Origin: an uncultured Thalassolituus sp.
GTDB lineage: Bacteria > Pseudomonadota > Gammaproteobacteria > Pseudomonadales > Oceanobacteraceae
DNA: 39,203 nucleotides
Direction: 5' to 3'
Assembly: GCF_950066645.1 (NCBI RefSeq)
Contig: NZ_CATMFB010000021.1
Span: 1-39,203, forward strand
The notes below the pieces were generated by a model. The model made no database searches. It was not told the DNA's origin and worked only from the letters and a program-made list of their open reading frames with translations. This document shows positions 15,711-24,668 of the stretch, one piece after another. How positions within the stretch are numbered: the stretch's first letter is position 1; each line of letters starts with the position of its first letter. A program made the translations under genes and the position numbers.

Positions 15711-18700
15711 TCATATGACAGATTTGATTAGTCCGATGAAATCGCTTTCCGCCACCGGGCGGCTGAAATAGAAGCCCTGAACTTCTTCACAACTGGCGGC
15801 CTGCAGGAAGGCAAGCTGATCGGCCGTTTCGACGCCTTCTGCGATGATGCCCATGCCCAGGTTGTGCCCCATGGCAATAATGGTGCGCGAGATCTGAGCA
15901 TCGTCGGCATTTTCAGGCAGGTTCTGAATGAAACTGCGGTCGATTTTCAGTGTGTCGACCGGGAACTGCTTCAGATAATTCAGTGAGGAGTAGCCCGTAC
16001 CGAAATCGTCGATGGCTGTCCGTACGCCCATCGTGCGGAGCCCCTGCAGGACCTCCATGGCACTTTCAACGTCTTCCATCAGGATGCTTTCAGTTAACTC
16101 GAGCTCTAACTGCTCCGGGCGGATGCCGGTGCGGAAAATGATGTCTTTCACCACACTCAGGAAGTCATCGTTGCGGAACTGCCGGGCCGATACGTTCACT
16201 GCGATACGTTGCAGGGCGATGCCCTGTTCCCGCCATTCCATAAATTTACGGCAGGCTTCTTCCAGCACCCATTGGCCGATCGGCACGATCAGACCGGTAT
16301 CTTCAATGATGGGAACAAACAGGCCCGGTGACAGCATGCCGCGGGTGGGGTGATTCCAGCGCAGCAGTGCTTCTGCTCCGACCATTCCGCCCGAAGACGC
16401 CTGATACTGAGGCTGGAAAAAGAGTTCCATTTCATCGCGAGCCAGGGCATGGCGCAGGTCGTTTTCCAGCTCCAGCAGTTGCACCGCCTTGCGGTTCATT
16501 GACGAGGTAAAGAACTGCAGGTTGTCGCGGCCCATATCCTTCGCGTGGTACATCGCCATGTCGGCATTTTTCAGCAGCTCGGTAACACTGCCGCCATCGT
16601 TCGGGAAAATCGCGATACCGATGGACGCACTGATAAAGACTTCACGCTGGTTCAGGCTGAAGGGCTGGTGCAGCGCTTCGAGAATCCGTTCTGCGATAAT
16701 GACCGAAGTGTCTTCCGCCGCTTTGTGGCTGAGCTGATCAGCGATCGCAATGGTAAATTCGTCTCCGCCCATGCGGCAGACCAGATCGCGCTGTTTAACA
16801 CAGTTACGCAGGCGGCCTGCCACCTGTTGCAGCACGTCATCGCCTGCCGGGTGTCCCATGGAGTCGTTGATGGGCTTAAAACGGTCGAGGTCAATAAATA
16901 ACAGGGCGACCCAGCGACCATGATCGCGGGCGCGTTCCAGCATGCGTTCCAGTGTTTCGTGCATCTGGCTGCGGTTGGGCAGATTGGTCAGCGGGTCGTA
17001 GTAAGCGAGTTTGTGGATGCGTTCTTCAGTGGCTTTACGCTCAGTGATGTCCGACATAATGATGATCAGACTCTGAACTTCCTGATTCTGATCACGGATG
17101 GCGCTGACGCCAGCCCACCCGGTGCGCAGATCGCCGTTTTTACGGCGGTAAGAAATTTCGCCCTGCCAGTAGCCATCCAGCACCAGGGTTTCGCCGACGT
17201 ATTCGAAGAAATCGTTTTCCAGCTGTTCTGATGAGATCAGGATGTCCGGCGTTTTGCCAATAACATCGTTATGTTCGTAGCCTGTGATGTGAGTAAAGGC
17301 CCGGTTGGTATTTGCGATATGCAGTTGCTGATCGGTGATCAGAATGGCTTCGTTGCTGCTTTCGAATACCTCAGCAGCCAGCTGCAGTTCTTTTTCGATC
17401 CCACGTGATTCGGTCACGTCGCGACAGATCCCCAGCATGCCCTGGAGTTCGCCGTGGTCATTCCACAGCAGGGAGGCCTGCAGTTCCAGCAGGACGTCGG
17501 CGCCAGCACGCGAGCGTGCCATCATATCCTGGCGGATCACTGAGCTGCGCCGGCGTGCGCTTTCCGGGCTGCGTAAAGCCAGCTGAATGTGCGTCTGCAT
17601 GCTGCGGAAGAGTTTGCGCAGCTCGGTCTGACCAAACACAACCGCGATGCCTTCACGGATCAGCTCGTCGGGCTGATAACCAAGAATGCGGGCAACAGAG
17701 GTACTGACGAAGTTGAAGTTCAGCTCGGCATCGGTCGCCCAGATGATGTCGCTGATATTCTCGGCGAGCAGACGGTAACGGCGTTCACTCTCAACGATCT
17801 GTTCCTGCTTCTCGATGTCTTCGGTGACATCCCGGGCGGTTCCTATGTAGCGTTTTACTTTGCCTTTTTCGTCAAAGACGAACGGGGTATCACGGAAACG
17901 CAGAATCCGGATGCTGCCATCGACGTGGCGGAAGCGGGCGGAAGCCTCAATCGTGCTGCCCGCCTTGGCGTTGCGGATGTTTTCCAGACCGCGGCGGCAC
18001 TTTCCGAGGTCCTGATCAATGACGTAGTCGAGCCAGGGTTTACCCACATTTTCGGGCGAGTCTTCATAACCAAGCAAGGTACAGATATGACGGTTAAAGA
18101 AGATGGATTTCTGGTGCATGTTCTCGTCGAGGTCAAGCACATAGATCACATCCGGCATCGCGTTCATAACGTGATTCCAGAAGGCTTCGCGCTCTACGAT
18201 CTGTTGTGTCGCATGCTTACGTTCAGTGACATCAAGCATGGTCATCAGCACCTGACGACTCGAGCCTGAGCGGAAACTGATATTCATCCAGATATCGCGC
18301 ATTTCGCCGCTGCGGTTGGGCAGGCGGATTTCACATTCGTTGCTGTTGAGTTGCAGTTCACAGGCGGTCTGGAGTGCATCCAGGAAGGGCTGTAATGCTT
18401 TGCTGTGTTTTCCGTAGTGCGCCAGCATGGCTTCTGTCGAGGCGAAGTCGGCCAGGTGCAGTGTGGCGTCGTTGACGCTGATCAGGCGCAGGGATTCCAT
18501 GCTGCCATCAAAGGACGAGAGATCCAGCATGCAGTGAGCGATGCCTGCTTCTTCGAACAGTGCTTTGTAGCGGGAGCGGCTCTCGTCCAGAGCAGCGTTG
18601 GCTTTCAGGGTGGCGGAAATATCGCGCAGCAGCCATACATGGCCGTTCACCCGGTGGTTGTCATAGAGCACATGCACATTCTGTTCGAGAATCCGGTCTT

Positions 18701-19874
18701 CAGCCGCAGTGCTCAGGCGCAGCAGACGTTCGGCGGGCGCCGGGTTTTCCAGCGAGCGGGTATCCATGCCCCGGTTCCAGAGTGCCTGATGATCTGGCCA
18801 GAGTTTGCAGAGCGACTCGCCCAGAACGCTTTCCGGATCACGGCGGCCGAGCAGAGTCAGTGCCTTCGGATTCACATAGGTGACCAGCCCCATTGCGTCT
18901 GTTGAAATCAGCGCTTCATCAATCGATCTCAGGACCCGGTCGGCACGCCGTTGGGTGTCGATGCGTTCCTGATTAAGTTTTTCGACCGCAACATCCTGAT
19001 GACGCAGGAAGCGGTAGAGGGCGAGCAACATCAGTCCGAAGACCAGAAGGAATATGGCCGGGCTCTGAACGGCACTGATTAACTGATCGCGGTGGTAGTT
19101 TTTCAGCGGAACAGCAACGACGTCCCAGAAGGAGTCATTTATGCTGGCGCGGTAAATCACGGCCTGTTTTTCATCAGTTTGCAGCTGAGGTTGTTTGCCG
19201 CTGTCGGCGTAATACTGCTCCCGGATAAAGACCCGGTCGTCGCGGCGGTCAATCAGGATCATTTCGAAGCCAGGGAAATTACCCCGGTAGATGATGTCTG
19301 AAAGGTGACTGTAGGCGCGACGGGTGACCAGAATGTAATGCCCTGTTGGCGTCGAGAAGCGGGTGCCAACGTAATAGCCACCCTGATGGCCATAACGAAG
19401 TGAGAATACCGACCGGTCCAGGCCCGATGACACCAGATTGTCGCTGATGTCGGTCAGTTCGCGGTCGCTCAGCTGTGGGCCAAATGACCGTATAAAGTCG
19501 CCATCGCTGGTGTATACGAAGAAACCCGTGGCGTTAAAAATTGCGGTGCTGACGTGCTCCCAGAGCCTTTCTTCATCGACCTGACGCGGTGTTTCGGCAT
19601 AGCGCACCAGCAGGTCACCGTAGCTGCGGGTGAACATCTGATTGGCGTGCAGCCCAGCGCGAACGATAAGGCCAGCCTGCATCGAATAGGTCTCGAGGGT
19701 GCGGTGGACCTCGTTGTTGTACACCACCCGGTTATCCTGCCAGGCCTGCCAGCTGTTGAAACCAAGCACAACCGCCAGAAACAGAAAGCTGAGAACGAAG
19801 AGTGCCAGATTGGCTTTGCCGGGGGATAACGGTCGACTTCCGCTATCGGCTGTAACTCCTTGTTGAGGGAGCAT
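15711..19874 (-). CDS. Membrane-anchored multi-PAS GGDEF-EAL protein
   Basis: This 1387-residue protein should sense signals and make or break cyclic di-GMP. An N-terminal membrane helix (about 22-43), a periplasmic sensor region (about 44-268, Cache/CHASE-like by layout) and a second membrane helix (about 272-290) lead into about five PAS segments (312-425, 430-555, 562-690, 697-828, 830-950, most with PAC-type ends such as RDVTE and SDITERK). Next come GGDEF (about 951-1120; MGGDEF at 1035-1040) and EAL (about 1135-1387; EALLRW at 1168, ELTES, DDFGTGYSS at 1289, AEGVE at 1345). Both catalytic motifs look intact. The inhibitory RxxD position before GGDEF reads KQRD, so product inhibition may be lost. 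AGGA precedes the start. Confidence 0.93.
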   Translation of the reverse strand: MLPQQGVTADSGSRPLSPGKANLALFVLSFLFLAVVLGFNSWQAWQDNRVVYNNEVHRTLETYSMQAGLIVRAGLHANQMFTRSYGDLLVRYAETPRQVDEERLWEHVSTAIFNATGFFVYTSDGDFIRSFGPQLSDRELTDISDNLVSSGLDRSVFSLRYGHQGGYYVGTRFSTPTGHYILVTRRAYSHLSDIIYRGNFPGFEMILIDRRDDRVFIREQYYADSGKQPQLQTDEKQAVIYRASINDSFWDVVAVPLKNYHRDQLISAVQSPAIFLLVFGLMLLALYRFLRHQDVAVEKLNQERIDTQRRADRVLRSIDEALISTDAMGLVTYVNPKALTLLGRRDPESVLGESLCKLWPDHQALWNRGMDTRSLENPAPAERLLRLSTAAEDRILEQNVHVLYDNHRVNGHVWLLRDISATLKANAALDESRSRYKALFEEAGIAHCMLDLSSFDGSMESLRLISVNDATLHLADFASTEAMLAHYGKHSKALQPFLDALQTACELQLNSNECEIRLPNRSGEMRDIWMNISFRSGSSRQVLMTMLDVTERKHATQQIVEREAFWNHVMNAMPDVIYVLDLDENMHQKSIFFNRHICTLLGYEDSPENVGKPWLDYVIDQDLGKCRRGLENIRNAKAGSTIEASARFRHVDGSIRILRFRDTPFVFDEKGKVKRYIGTARDVTEDIEKQEQIVESERRYRLLAENISDIIWATDAELNFNFVSTSVARILGYQPDELIREGIAVVFGQTELRKLFRSMQTHIQLALRSPESARRRSSVIRQDMMARSRAGADVLLELQASLLWNDHGELQGMLGICRDVTESRGIEKELQLAAEVFESSNEAILITDQQLHIANTNRAFTHITGYEHNDVIGKTPDILISSEQLENDFFEYVGETLVLDGYWQGEISYRRKNGDLRTGWAGVSAIRDQNQEVQSLIIIMSDITERKATEERIHKLAYYDPLTNLPNRSQMHETLERMLERARDHGRWVALLFIDLDRFKPINDSMGHPAGDDVLQQVAGRLRNCVKQRDLVCRMGGDEFTIAIADQLSHKAAEDTSVIIAERILEALHQPFSLNQREVFISASIGIAIFPNDGGSVTELLKNADMAMYHAKDMGRDNLQFFTSSMNRKAVQLLELENDLRHALARDEMELFFQPQYQASSGGMVGAEALLRWNHPTRGMLSPGLFVPIIEDTGLIVPIGQWVLEEACRKFMEWREQGIALQRIAVNVSARQFRNDDFLSVVKDIIFRTGIRPEQLELELTESILMEDVESAMEVLQGLRTMGVRTAIDDFGTGYSSLNYLKQFPVDTLKIDRSFIQNLPENADDAQISRTIIAMGHNLGMGIIAEGVETADQLAFLQAASCEEVQGFYFSRPVAESDFIGLIKSVI

Positions 19875-19979
19875 ACGGATCCTGATAATGATGATTCGGG
19901 TTAAATGACAGACCTAACTTTAGACACTCCCTGCCGGACACACAATAAAACGGCTCATTTTCACCTGTACGGATCGTCG

Positions 19980-20004
19980 CCCGGTTGCCTTTAGGCCGGG
20001 TTTT
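19980..20004 (+). terminator. Terminator-like hairpin in the ettA leader
   Basis: CCCGG (19980-19984) pairs with CCGGG (19996-20000), with a small inner CC/GG pairing, and is followed by TTTT. It lies 38 bases before the ettA start with no gene upstream on this strand, so it would act, if at all, as an attenuator in the leader. Confidence 0.45.
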
Positions 20005-20042
20005 CAGTAGCGTTGCGCGCAATCAGAACAGAGGGTACAGCG

Positions 20043-21704
20043 ATGGCACAGTACGTATTTACCATGAACCGGTTGGGCAAAATTGTCCCGCCTAAGCGTC
20101 AGATTCTCCGGGATATTTCCCTGTCGTTCTTCCCGGGAGCGAAAATCGGGGTTCTGGGCCTCAATGGCTCAGGTAAGTCGACTCTGCTGAAAATCATGGC
20201 AGGGCTCGATACCGACATTATTGGTGAGGCCCGCCCTCAGCCTGATCTGAATATTGGCTACCTGCCACAGGAACCAGAGCTGGACCCGGCGAAAGACGTT
20301 CGTGGCAACGTTGAAGATGGTCTGAGCGAGCTGATGAACGCGAAGGCAGAGCTGGATCAGGTGTATGCGGCTTATGCCGAACCCGATGCCGATTTCGACG
20401 CGCTGGCTAAGAAGCAGGGGCGTCTTGAGGCCATTATCGAAGCCACGGGCGGGCACGATATTGACCGCCAGATGGAAATTGCAGCGGATGCGCTGCGTCT
20501 GCCACCCTGGGATGCGGATGTGACTAAGCTCTCCGGTGGTGAGCGTCGTCGTGTTGCTCTGTGTCGTCTGTTGATGTCTAAGCCTGACATGCTGCTGCTC
20601 GATGAGCCGACTAACCATCTGGATGCAGAATCTGTGGGTTGGCTGGAGAAATTCCTGGAAGACTATCCGGGTACCGTGGTGGCGATTACCCACGACCGTT
20701 ACTTCCTCGACAACTGTGCTGAGTGGATTCTGGAACTGGACCGTGGTCACGGCATTCCATATCAGGGCAACTACACGACCTGGCTCGAAGCAAAAGAGAA
20801 GCGCTTAGAGCAGGAGAAGAAACAGGAAGAGGCTCACTCGAAAGCCATCAAGCACGAGCTGGAGTGGGTCCGTCAGGGCGCGAAAGGCCGTCAGGCCAAG
20901 AGCAAGGCACGTCTTGCCCGCTTTGAAGAGATGAACTCGCGTGAATTCCAGACGCGTAATGAAACCAATGAAATCTATATTCCACCGGGCCCACGTCTGG
21001 GCGATAAGGTCATTGAGTTCCATAACGTGACCAAGTCGTTCGGTGATCGGGTACTGATTGATGACCTGAGTTTCACTGTGCCTGCGGGCGCAATTGTCGG
21101 CATCGTCGGCGGAAATGGTGCGGGTAAATCGACCCTGTTCCGGATGATTGCTGGCACTGAGCAGCCGGATAGCGGTGAGGTGGTGACCGGCGAGACCGTG
21201 AAACTGGCGTTTGTTGAACAGCTGCGTGATGAGCTGGATGACACGAAAACGGTCTGGGAAGCTGTCTCTGACGGGCTGGACATGCTGAATATTAATGGCA
21301 AAGAATATCCAAGCCGCGCGTACATCGGTCGTTTCAACTTCAAAGGTGGTGATCAGCAGAAGCGTGTAGGTGACCTCTCTGGTGGTGAGCGTGGTCGTCT
21401 GCAGTTGGCTTACACCCTCAAGCAGGGGGCGAATGTGTTGCTGCTGGACGAACCGTCCAACGATCTGGACGTCGAGACTCTCCGGGCTCTGGAAGAAGCG
21501 ATTGATGCTTTCCCGGGTACTGTGATGGTGGTGTCGCACGACCGCTGGTTCCTCGACCGGATTGCGACTCACATTCTGGCGTACGAGGGTGATTCTAAAG
21601 TGACCTTCTTCAGTGGCAACTACACGGAATATGAAGAAGACCGCAAGAAGCGCCTCGGCAGTGATGCTCAGCCAAAGCGGATGAAGTACAAGCGTCTCGC
21701 CTGA
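20043..21704 (+). CDS. ettA: Energy-dependent translational throttle protein EttA (ABC-F)
   Basis: EttA is a ribosome-binding ABC-F ATPase that binds the E site and tunes the first elongation step to the ATP/ADP ratio. I start at ATG 20043 (GAGGG seven bases upstream), which gives [19 protein letters not shown], the family N-terminus, and 553 residues. Two ABC domains are visible: Walker [10 protein letters not shown] (39-47) with LSGGERRR (about 162) and [11 protein letters not shown] (about 183), and Walker [10 protein letters not shown] (about 356) with LSGGERGR (about 445) and [11 protein letters not shown] (about 466). There is no membrane segment. The charged linker between the domains (about 245-310) matches the P-site-tRNA interaction motif region. 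Confidence 0.96.
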   Translation: MAQYVFTMNRLGKIVPPKRQILRDISLSFFPGAKIGVLGLNGSGKSTLLKIMAGLDTDIIGEARPQPDLNIGYLPQEPELDPAKDVRGNVEDGLSELMNAKAELDQVYAAYAEPDADFDALAKKQGRLEAIIEATGGHDIDRQMEIAADALRLPPWDADVTKLSGGERRRVALCRLLMSKPDMLLLDEPTNHLDAESVGWLEKFLEDYPGTVVAITHDRYFLDNCAEWILELDRGHGIPYQGNYTTWLEAKEKRLEQEKKQEEAHSKAIKHELEWVRQGAKGRQAKSKARLARFEEMNSREFQTRNETNEIYIPPGPRLGDKVIEFHNVTKSFGDRVLIDDLSFTVPAGAIVGIVGGNGAGKSTLFRMIAGTEQPDSGEVVTGETVKLAFVEQLRDELDDTKTVWEAVSDGLDMLNINGKEYPSRAYIGRFNFKGGDQQKRVGDLSGGERGRLQLAYTLKQGANVLLLDEPSNDLDVETLRALEEAIDAFPGTVMVVSHDRWFLDRIATHILAYEGDSKVTFFSGNYTEYEEDRKKRLGSDAQPKRMKYKRLA

Positions 21705-21715
21705 TATCCCCGAAA

Positions 21716-21760
21716 TCCGCCAGTCAATCAATGAAAATAACATTGATTCGCACTGGCGGA
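21716..21760. repeat. Long composite hairpin between ettA and the PilZ gene
   Basis: Outer arms TCCGCCAGT/ACTGGCGGA (nine pairs) enclose inner arms AATCAATG/CATTGATT (eight pairs), with a one- versus three-base internal loop and a seven-base AT loop. There is no T-run on the plus side. It could be an mRNA end or processing structure, or a REP-like element. Confidence 0.6.
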
Positions 21761-21815
21761 CTTGCGCTCTGCTGAGAACCAGCTAAACCTTTTGTATCGA
21801 ATACGGGAAATAGCT

Positions 21816-22175
21816 ATGGAACAACGGCAAGCCAAACGGGTTCATCTGTTTCAACGCGTGCAGGTCGATGACGGTACCAACGTACTGGAGACCTTCTGCC
21901 TTGATATCAGCATGCGCGGTATCCTGCTTGTGCTCCCTGAGCGCGTTAACTGGCACCTTGAGCAGGCTCTGAAAATAACACTGACGACTGAAGCAGGAGA
22001 GGTTCTGATGATGAACTGCTCACTGGTTCATGTCGATGACGATGTGGTCGGTTGCGCCTGTGACTCCATGGATCTTGAAAGCCAGCAGGTGTTGCGCGGC
22101 ATTCTTGAGACCAGTCTGGAGGTTCCGTCGCAGATCAACCGCGAACTGTCAGAGCTGATTTCTTCCTCAGACTGA
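21816..22175 (+). CDS. PilZ-domain cyclic-di-GMP receptor
   Basis: The 119-residue product is a single PilZ domain. Both ligand motifs are present: RxxxR (Arg4 and Arg8, in EQRQAKRV) and DxSxxG (DISMRG, about residue 31). It should bind cyclic di-GMP in the cytoplasm. ATG 21816 is chosen because GGGA lies eight bases upstream and the motif begins right after it. The GGDEF-EAL protein lies on the far side of ettA, so a functional link is possible, though PilZ proteins often act at a distance. The output partner is unknown. Confidence 0.85.
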   Translation: MEQRQAKRVHLFQRVQVDDGTNVLETFCLDISMRGILLVLPERVNWHLEQALKITLTTEAGEVLMMNCSLVHVDDDVVGCACDSMDLESQQVLRGILETSLEVPSQINRELSELISSSD

Positions 22176-22206
22176 CAGACCGATTCAGAGGGATAGCAGG
22201 GTCTGA

Positions 22207-22212
22207 TATAGT
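22207..22212 (+). promoter_or_regulatory. Possible extended -10 promoter for the FAA hydrolase-moeA pair
   Basis: TATAGT is preceded by TGA, giving an extended -10 (TGnTATAGT); the -35 region is poor. Confidence 0.35.
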
Positions 22213-22239
22213 CAGGCCTTTTCCGGTGGTTATCCCGAT

Positions 22240-22914
22240 ATGTACATCCCCTCTGTTGAAGGCACCCCAGCCGACCGCCCGGTCGGGAAAATCGTCTGCG
22301 TCGGACGTAACTACGCAGCTCACGCTGCGGAATTGAATAATCCTGTTCCTGAACAGCCCGTTCTGTTTATCAAGCCTGCTGATGCAGCCTGTGCTCTGGC
22401 CAATGAATTTACCGTGCCCGTCAGTCAGGGAGCGGTACATCATGAACTGGAGATCGCGATCCTCATTGGTGAGCGTCTGCGTGATGCGGATGAGAACGAG
22501 GTTGCTGCTGGAATTTCGGCCATAGGTCTCGGCCTTGATCTGACGTTGCGTGATGTTCAGTCAGGCCTGAAAGAAAAAGGGCTGCCCTGGGAATTAGCGA
22601 AGGCCTTCGATGGCGCCTGTCCGTTGTCCGGGTTTGTCAGCGCAGAGCGGGTCAGCGACTGGACAAACCTGAGTTTCCGCCTGGAACGGAACGGCGTTCT
22701 TCAGCAGGAAGGCAACAGCCGCGACATGCTGAATCCGGTATTGCCTCTGATCGCGCATATGTCCCGACATTTTACGCTGAATCCTGGCGATGTCGTGATG
22801 ACAGGCACTCCAGCGGGTGTCGGCCCATTGCAGGCTGGTGACCAACTCAGCCTCCGCCTTGAAGACTGGCTACAGGTGACAACACAGGTGTCCGCCAGAG
22901 AGGCTGCAGAATGA
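22240..22914 (+). CDS. Fumarylacetoacetate hydrolase family protein (YcgM-like)
   Basis: This 224-residue enzyme belongs to the FAH superfamily, which cleaves or decarboxylates beta-diketo or oxo-acid substrates using a divalent metal. The metal site is visible as HHELEIAILIG (Glu69 and Glu71) with Asp100 (LGLDLTLRD), preceded by IVCVGRNYAAHAAEL and followed by FDGACP and MTGTPAGVGPL. The compact form resembles E. coli YcgM, for which acylpyruvate or oxaloacetate activity has been proposed; the substrate here cannot be told from sequence. It overlaps moeA by four bases (ATGA), so the two are coupled, although no shared pathway is obvious. Confidence 0.9.
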   Translation: MYIPSVEGTPADRPVGKIVCVGRNYAAHAAELNNPVPEQPVLFIKPADAACALANEFTVPVSQGAVHHELEIAILIGERLRDADENEVAAGISAIGLGLDLTLRDVQSGLKEKGLPWELAKAFDGACPLSGFVSAERVSDWTNLSFRLERNGVLQQEGNSRDMLNPVLPLIAHMSRHFTLNPGDVVMTGTPAGVGPLQAGDQLSLRLEDWLQVTTQVSAREAAE

Positions 22915-24131
22915 CTCACTGCGATGCGCCCGGGTTGACCCCGGTAACCGAGGCTCTGGAACACATTCTCAGCAGTGTTCAGCCAGTGACTCAGAAAGAA
23001 TCCATTACTCTGAGGGATGCCTGCGGGCGGATTCTGGCGAACGATGTAATCAGCCCTGTGCAGGTCCCGCCGCAGGATAACTCGGCGATGGACGGCTATG
23101 CAGTATGTCCTGCTGATACTGACCGCTACCAGTTGGTGGGTACTGCGCTCGCCGGGCATCCATTTGCTGGTGTGGTGCAGCCCGGTCAGGCCGTTCGGAT
23201 CATGACCGGGGCACCGCTTCCGGCGGGCGCAACGACGGTCGTAATGCAGGAAAATGCTCAGGTTGAGGGTGACGTGGTGACCTTCGGTACACTGAAAGAT
23301 GGCGATAATATCCGCCGCGCAGGGGAGGACATTGCCCTCAAGTCTGTCGTACTGACTGCAGGACGCCGCCTGACCCCGTCAGATTGCGGTTTGCTCGCCA
23401 GTATCGGCGTATCAGACATTCAGGTACATCGCCCCATCAGAGTTGCTTTATTAACGACGGGTGACGAGCTGGTTGAACCGGGACGTCCTCTGGCAGATGG
23501 CGAAATCTACGAAAGTAATTCGTTTGTGTTACTGCCCGTTCTTCAGAAGCTGGGCGCTGAGGTGCGCAACAGCCCCCGGGTTGCTGACGATCTGGAAACG
23601 ATCAAAGCTGAGTTAAGCAGGGCGGCCAGTTGGGCCGATATCATCATCACCTGTGGTGGTGTTTCTGTGGGCGATGCTGACTACACGAGGCTGGCGGTGG
23701 AATCGCTGGGTGATCTCTCCTTGTGGAAACTGGCGATGAAGCCAGGCAAGCCACTGGCATTTGGTCAGGTGGAGGAGAGCCTGTTTCTTGGACTGCCGGG
23801 AAATCCTGTGTCGTCTTTGGTGACCCTGCACCAGATAGGGTTACCTGTATTGCGTACCCTGGCCGGAGAGTCTGTCCGCTTACCTCTGCGCATTCCCGCG
23901 AAGGCCGCGTCGCTGCTGCGCAAACGTCCGGGACGCACAGACTTCCAGCGAGGTGTTGCCTCACTCAGTGCTGAAGGAGAGCTGGTGGTTGAGTCTGCGG
24001 GTCAGCAGGGATCAGGCATCCTGAGTTCGGTCAGTCGCGCGAATTGTTTTATCGTACTTGAGCAGGAGCGCGGGCGCGTAGAAGCGGGCGAGCAGGTCAT
24101 GATCGAAATGTTCGACCAGTGGTTGCTCTGA
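22911..24131 (+). CDS. moeA: Molybdopterin molybdenumtransferase MoeA
   Basis: MoeA inserts molybdate into adenylylated molybdopterin, the last general step in molybdenum cofactor synthesis. The 406 residues show the family order: NSAMDGYA (57-64), IMTGAPLPAGATTVVMQE near 100, TTGDELVEPG near 188, TCGGVSVGDAD near 247 and LPGNPVSS near 300, followed by the small C-terminal beta-barrel. No other molybdopterin gene is in the window. It is coupled by overlap to the FAH-family gene and ended by a strong terminator. Confidence 0.95.
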   Translation: MTHCDAPGLTPVTEALEHILSSVQPVTQKESITLRDACGRILANDVISPVQVPPQDNSAMDGYAVCPADTDRYQLVGTALAGHPFAGVVQPGQAVRIMTGAPLPAGATTVVMQENAQVEGDVVTFGTLKDGDNIRRAGEDIALKSVVLTAGRRLTPSDCGLLASIGVSDIQVHRPIRVALLTTGDELVEPGRPLADGEIYESNSFVLLPVLQKLGAEVRNSPRVADDLETIKAELSRAASWADIIITCGGVSVGDADYTRLAVESLGDLSLWKLAMKPGKPLAFGQVEESLFLGLPGNPVSSLVTLHQIGLPVLRTLAGESVRLPLRIPAKAASLLRKRPGRTDFQRGVASLSAEGELVVESAGQQGSGILSSVSRANCFIVLEQERGRVEAGEQVMIEMFDQWLL

Positions 24132-24134
24132 CGA

Positions 24135-24170
24135 CATAAAAAAACCCGCTGTGAAGCGGGTTTTTTTATG
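24135..24170. terminator. Bidirectional terminator between moeA and fdxA
   Basis: A perfect 16-base-pair stem with GTGA loop has seven A residues before and seven T residues after the AACCCGCT/AGCGGGTT core, so it works on both strands for the two convergent genes. Confidence 0.92.
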
Positions 24171-24173
24171 AAA

Positions 24174-24497
24174 TCAGCGTTCGAGATGCTCGATTTTATC
24201 AGGGACACCGTCCCACTCTTCGGCATCTGGCAGCGGATCTTTGCGCTCTGTAATGTTCGGCCAGGTTTCCGCCAGTTCAGCATTCAGTTCAATGTACTGT
24301 TCCTGACCCGCCGGTACTTCATCTTCTGAGAAAATGGCCTGAGCCGGGCACTCTGGTTCACAGAGGGCACAGTCGATACATTCATCCGGATGAATCACAA
24401 GGAAGTTCGGGCCTTCGTAGAAACAGTCTACCGGGCAGACTTCCACACAGTCGGTGTACTTACACTTAACACAGTTATCGGTGACTACGAAGGTCAT
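24174..24497 (-). CDS. fdxA: Seven-iron ferredoxin FdxA
   Basis: This 107-residue electron carrier has the cluster ligands of Azotobacter-type 7Fe ferredoxins: Cys9, Cys17, Cys21 and Cys50 for the 3Fe-4S cluster and Cys25, Cys40, Cys43 and Cys46 for the 4Fe-4S cluster, plus the free Cys12. The acidic C-terminal extension (after residue 60) is also typical. It is cytoplasmic and low-potential; the partner is unknown. A strong ribosome-binding site (AGGAGAGAG) precedes the ATG. It is placed next to mutS, a common neighbour in Pseudomonas relatives. Confidence 0.95.
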   Translation of the reverse strand: MTFVVTDNCVKCKYTDCVEVCPVDCFYEGPNFLVIHPDECIDCALCEPECPAQAIFSEDEVPAGQEQYIELNAELAETWPNITERKDPLPDAEEWDGVPDKIEHLER

Positions 24498-24560
24498 CGT
24501 CTCTCTCCTGGGTATGTCCGTGCGATGCTATTGCCGCCGGATCTTAATCACGGTGGCGCT

Positions 24561-24589
24561 ATTCTAGGTAGCGACTGCAGGTCAGGCAA
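24561..24589 (-). promoter_or_regulatory. Probable fdxA promoter
   Basis: On the minus strand TTGCCT (24589-24584) and TAGAAT (24566-24561) are 17 bases apart, 64 bases before the fdxA start. A weak TTCGGT-3-ACCGAA hairpin (24643-24657) between mutS and this promoter has no T-run. Confidence 0.55.
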
Positions 24590-24668
24590 GGTAAAGCCAG
24601 CCTGCAGACCCGGTTTGCAGCCGCAAAATACTGGACAAACTGTTCGGTTTTACCGAATAAGCCCGGGC

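Noticed and set aside
20805..21743. Open frame of 312 codons antisense to ettA
   Set aside because: Entirely opposite the conserved second half of ettA, with no ribosome-binding site or recognisable motif.
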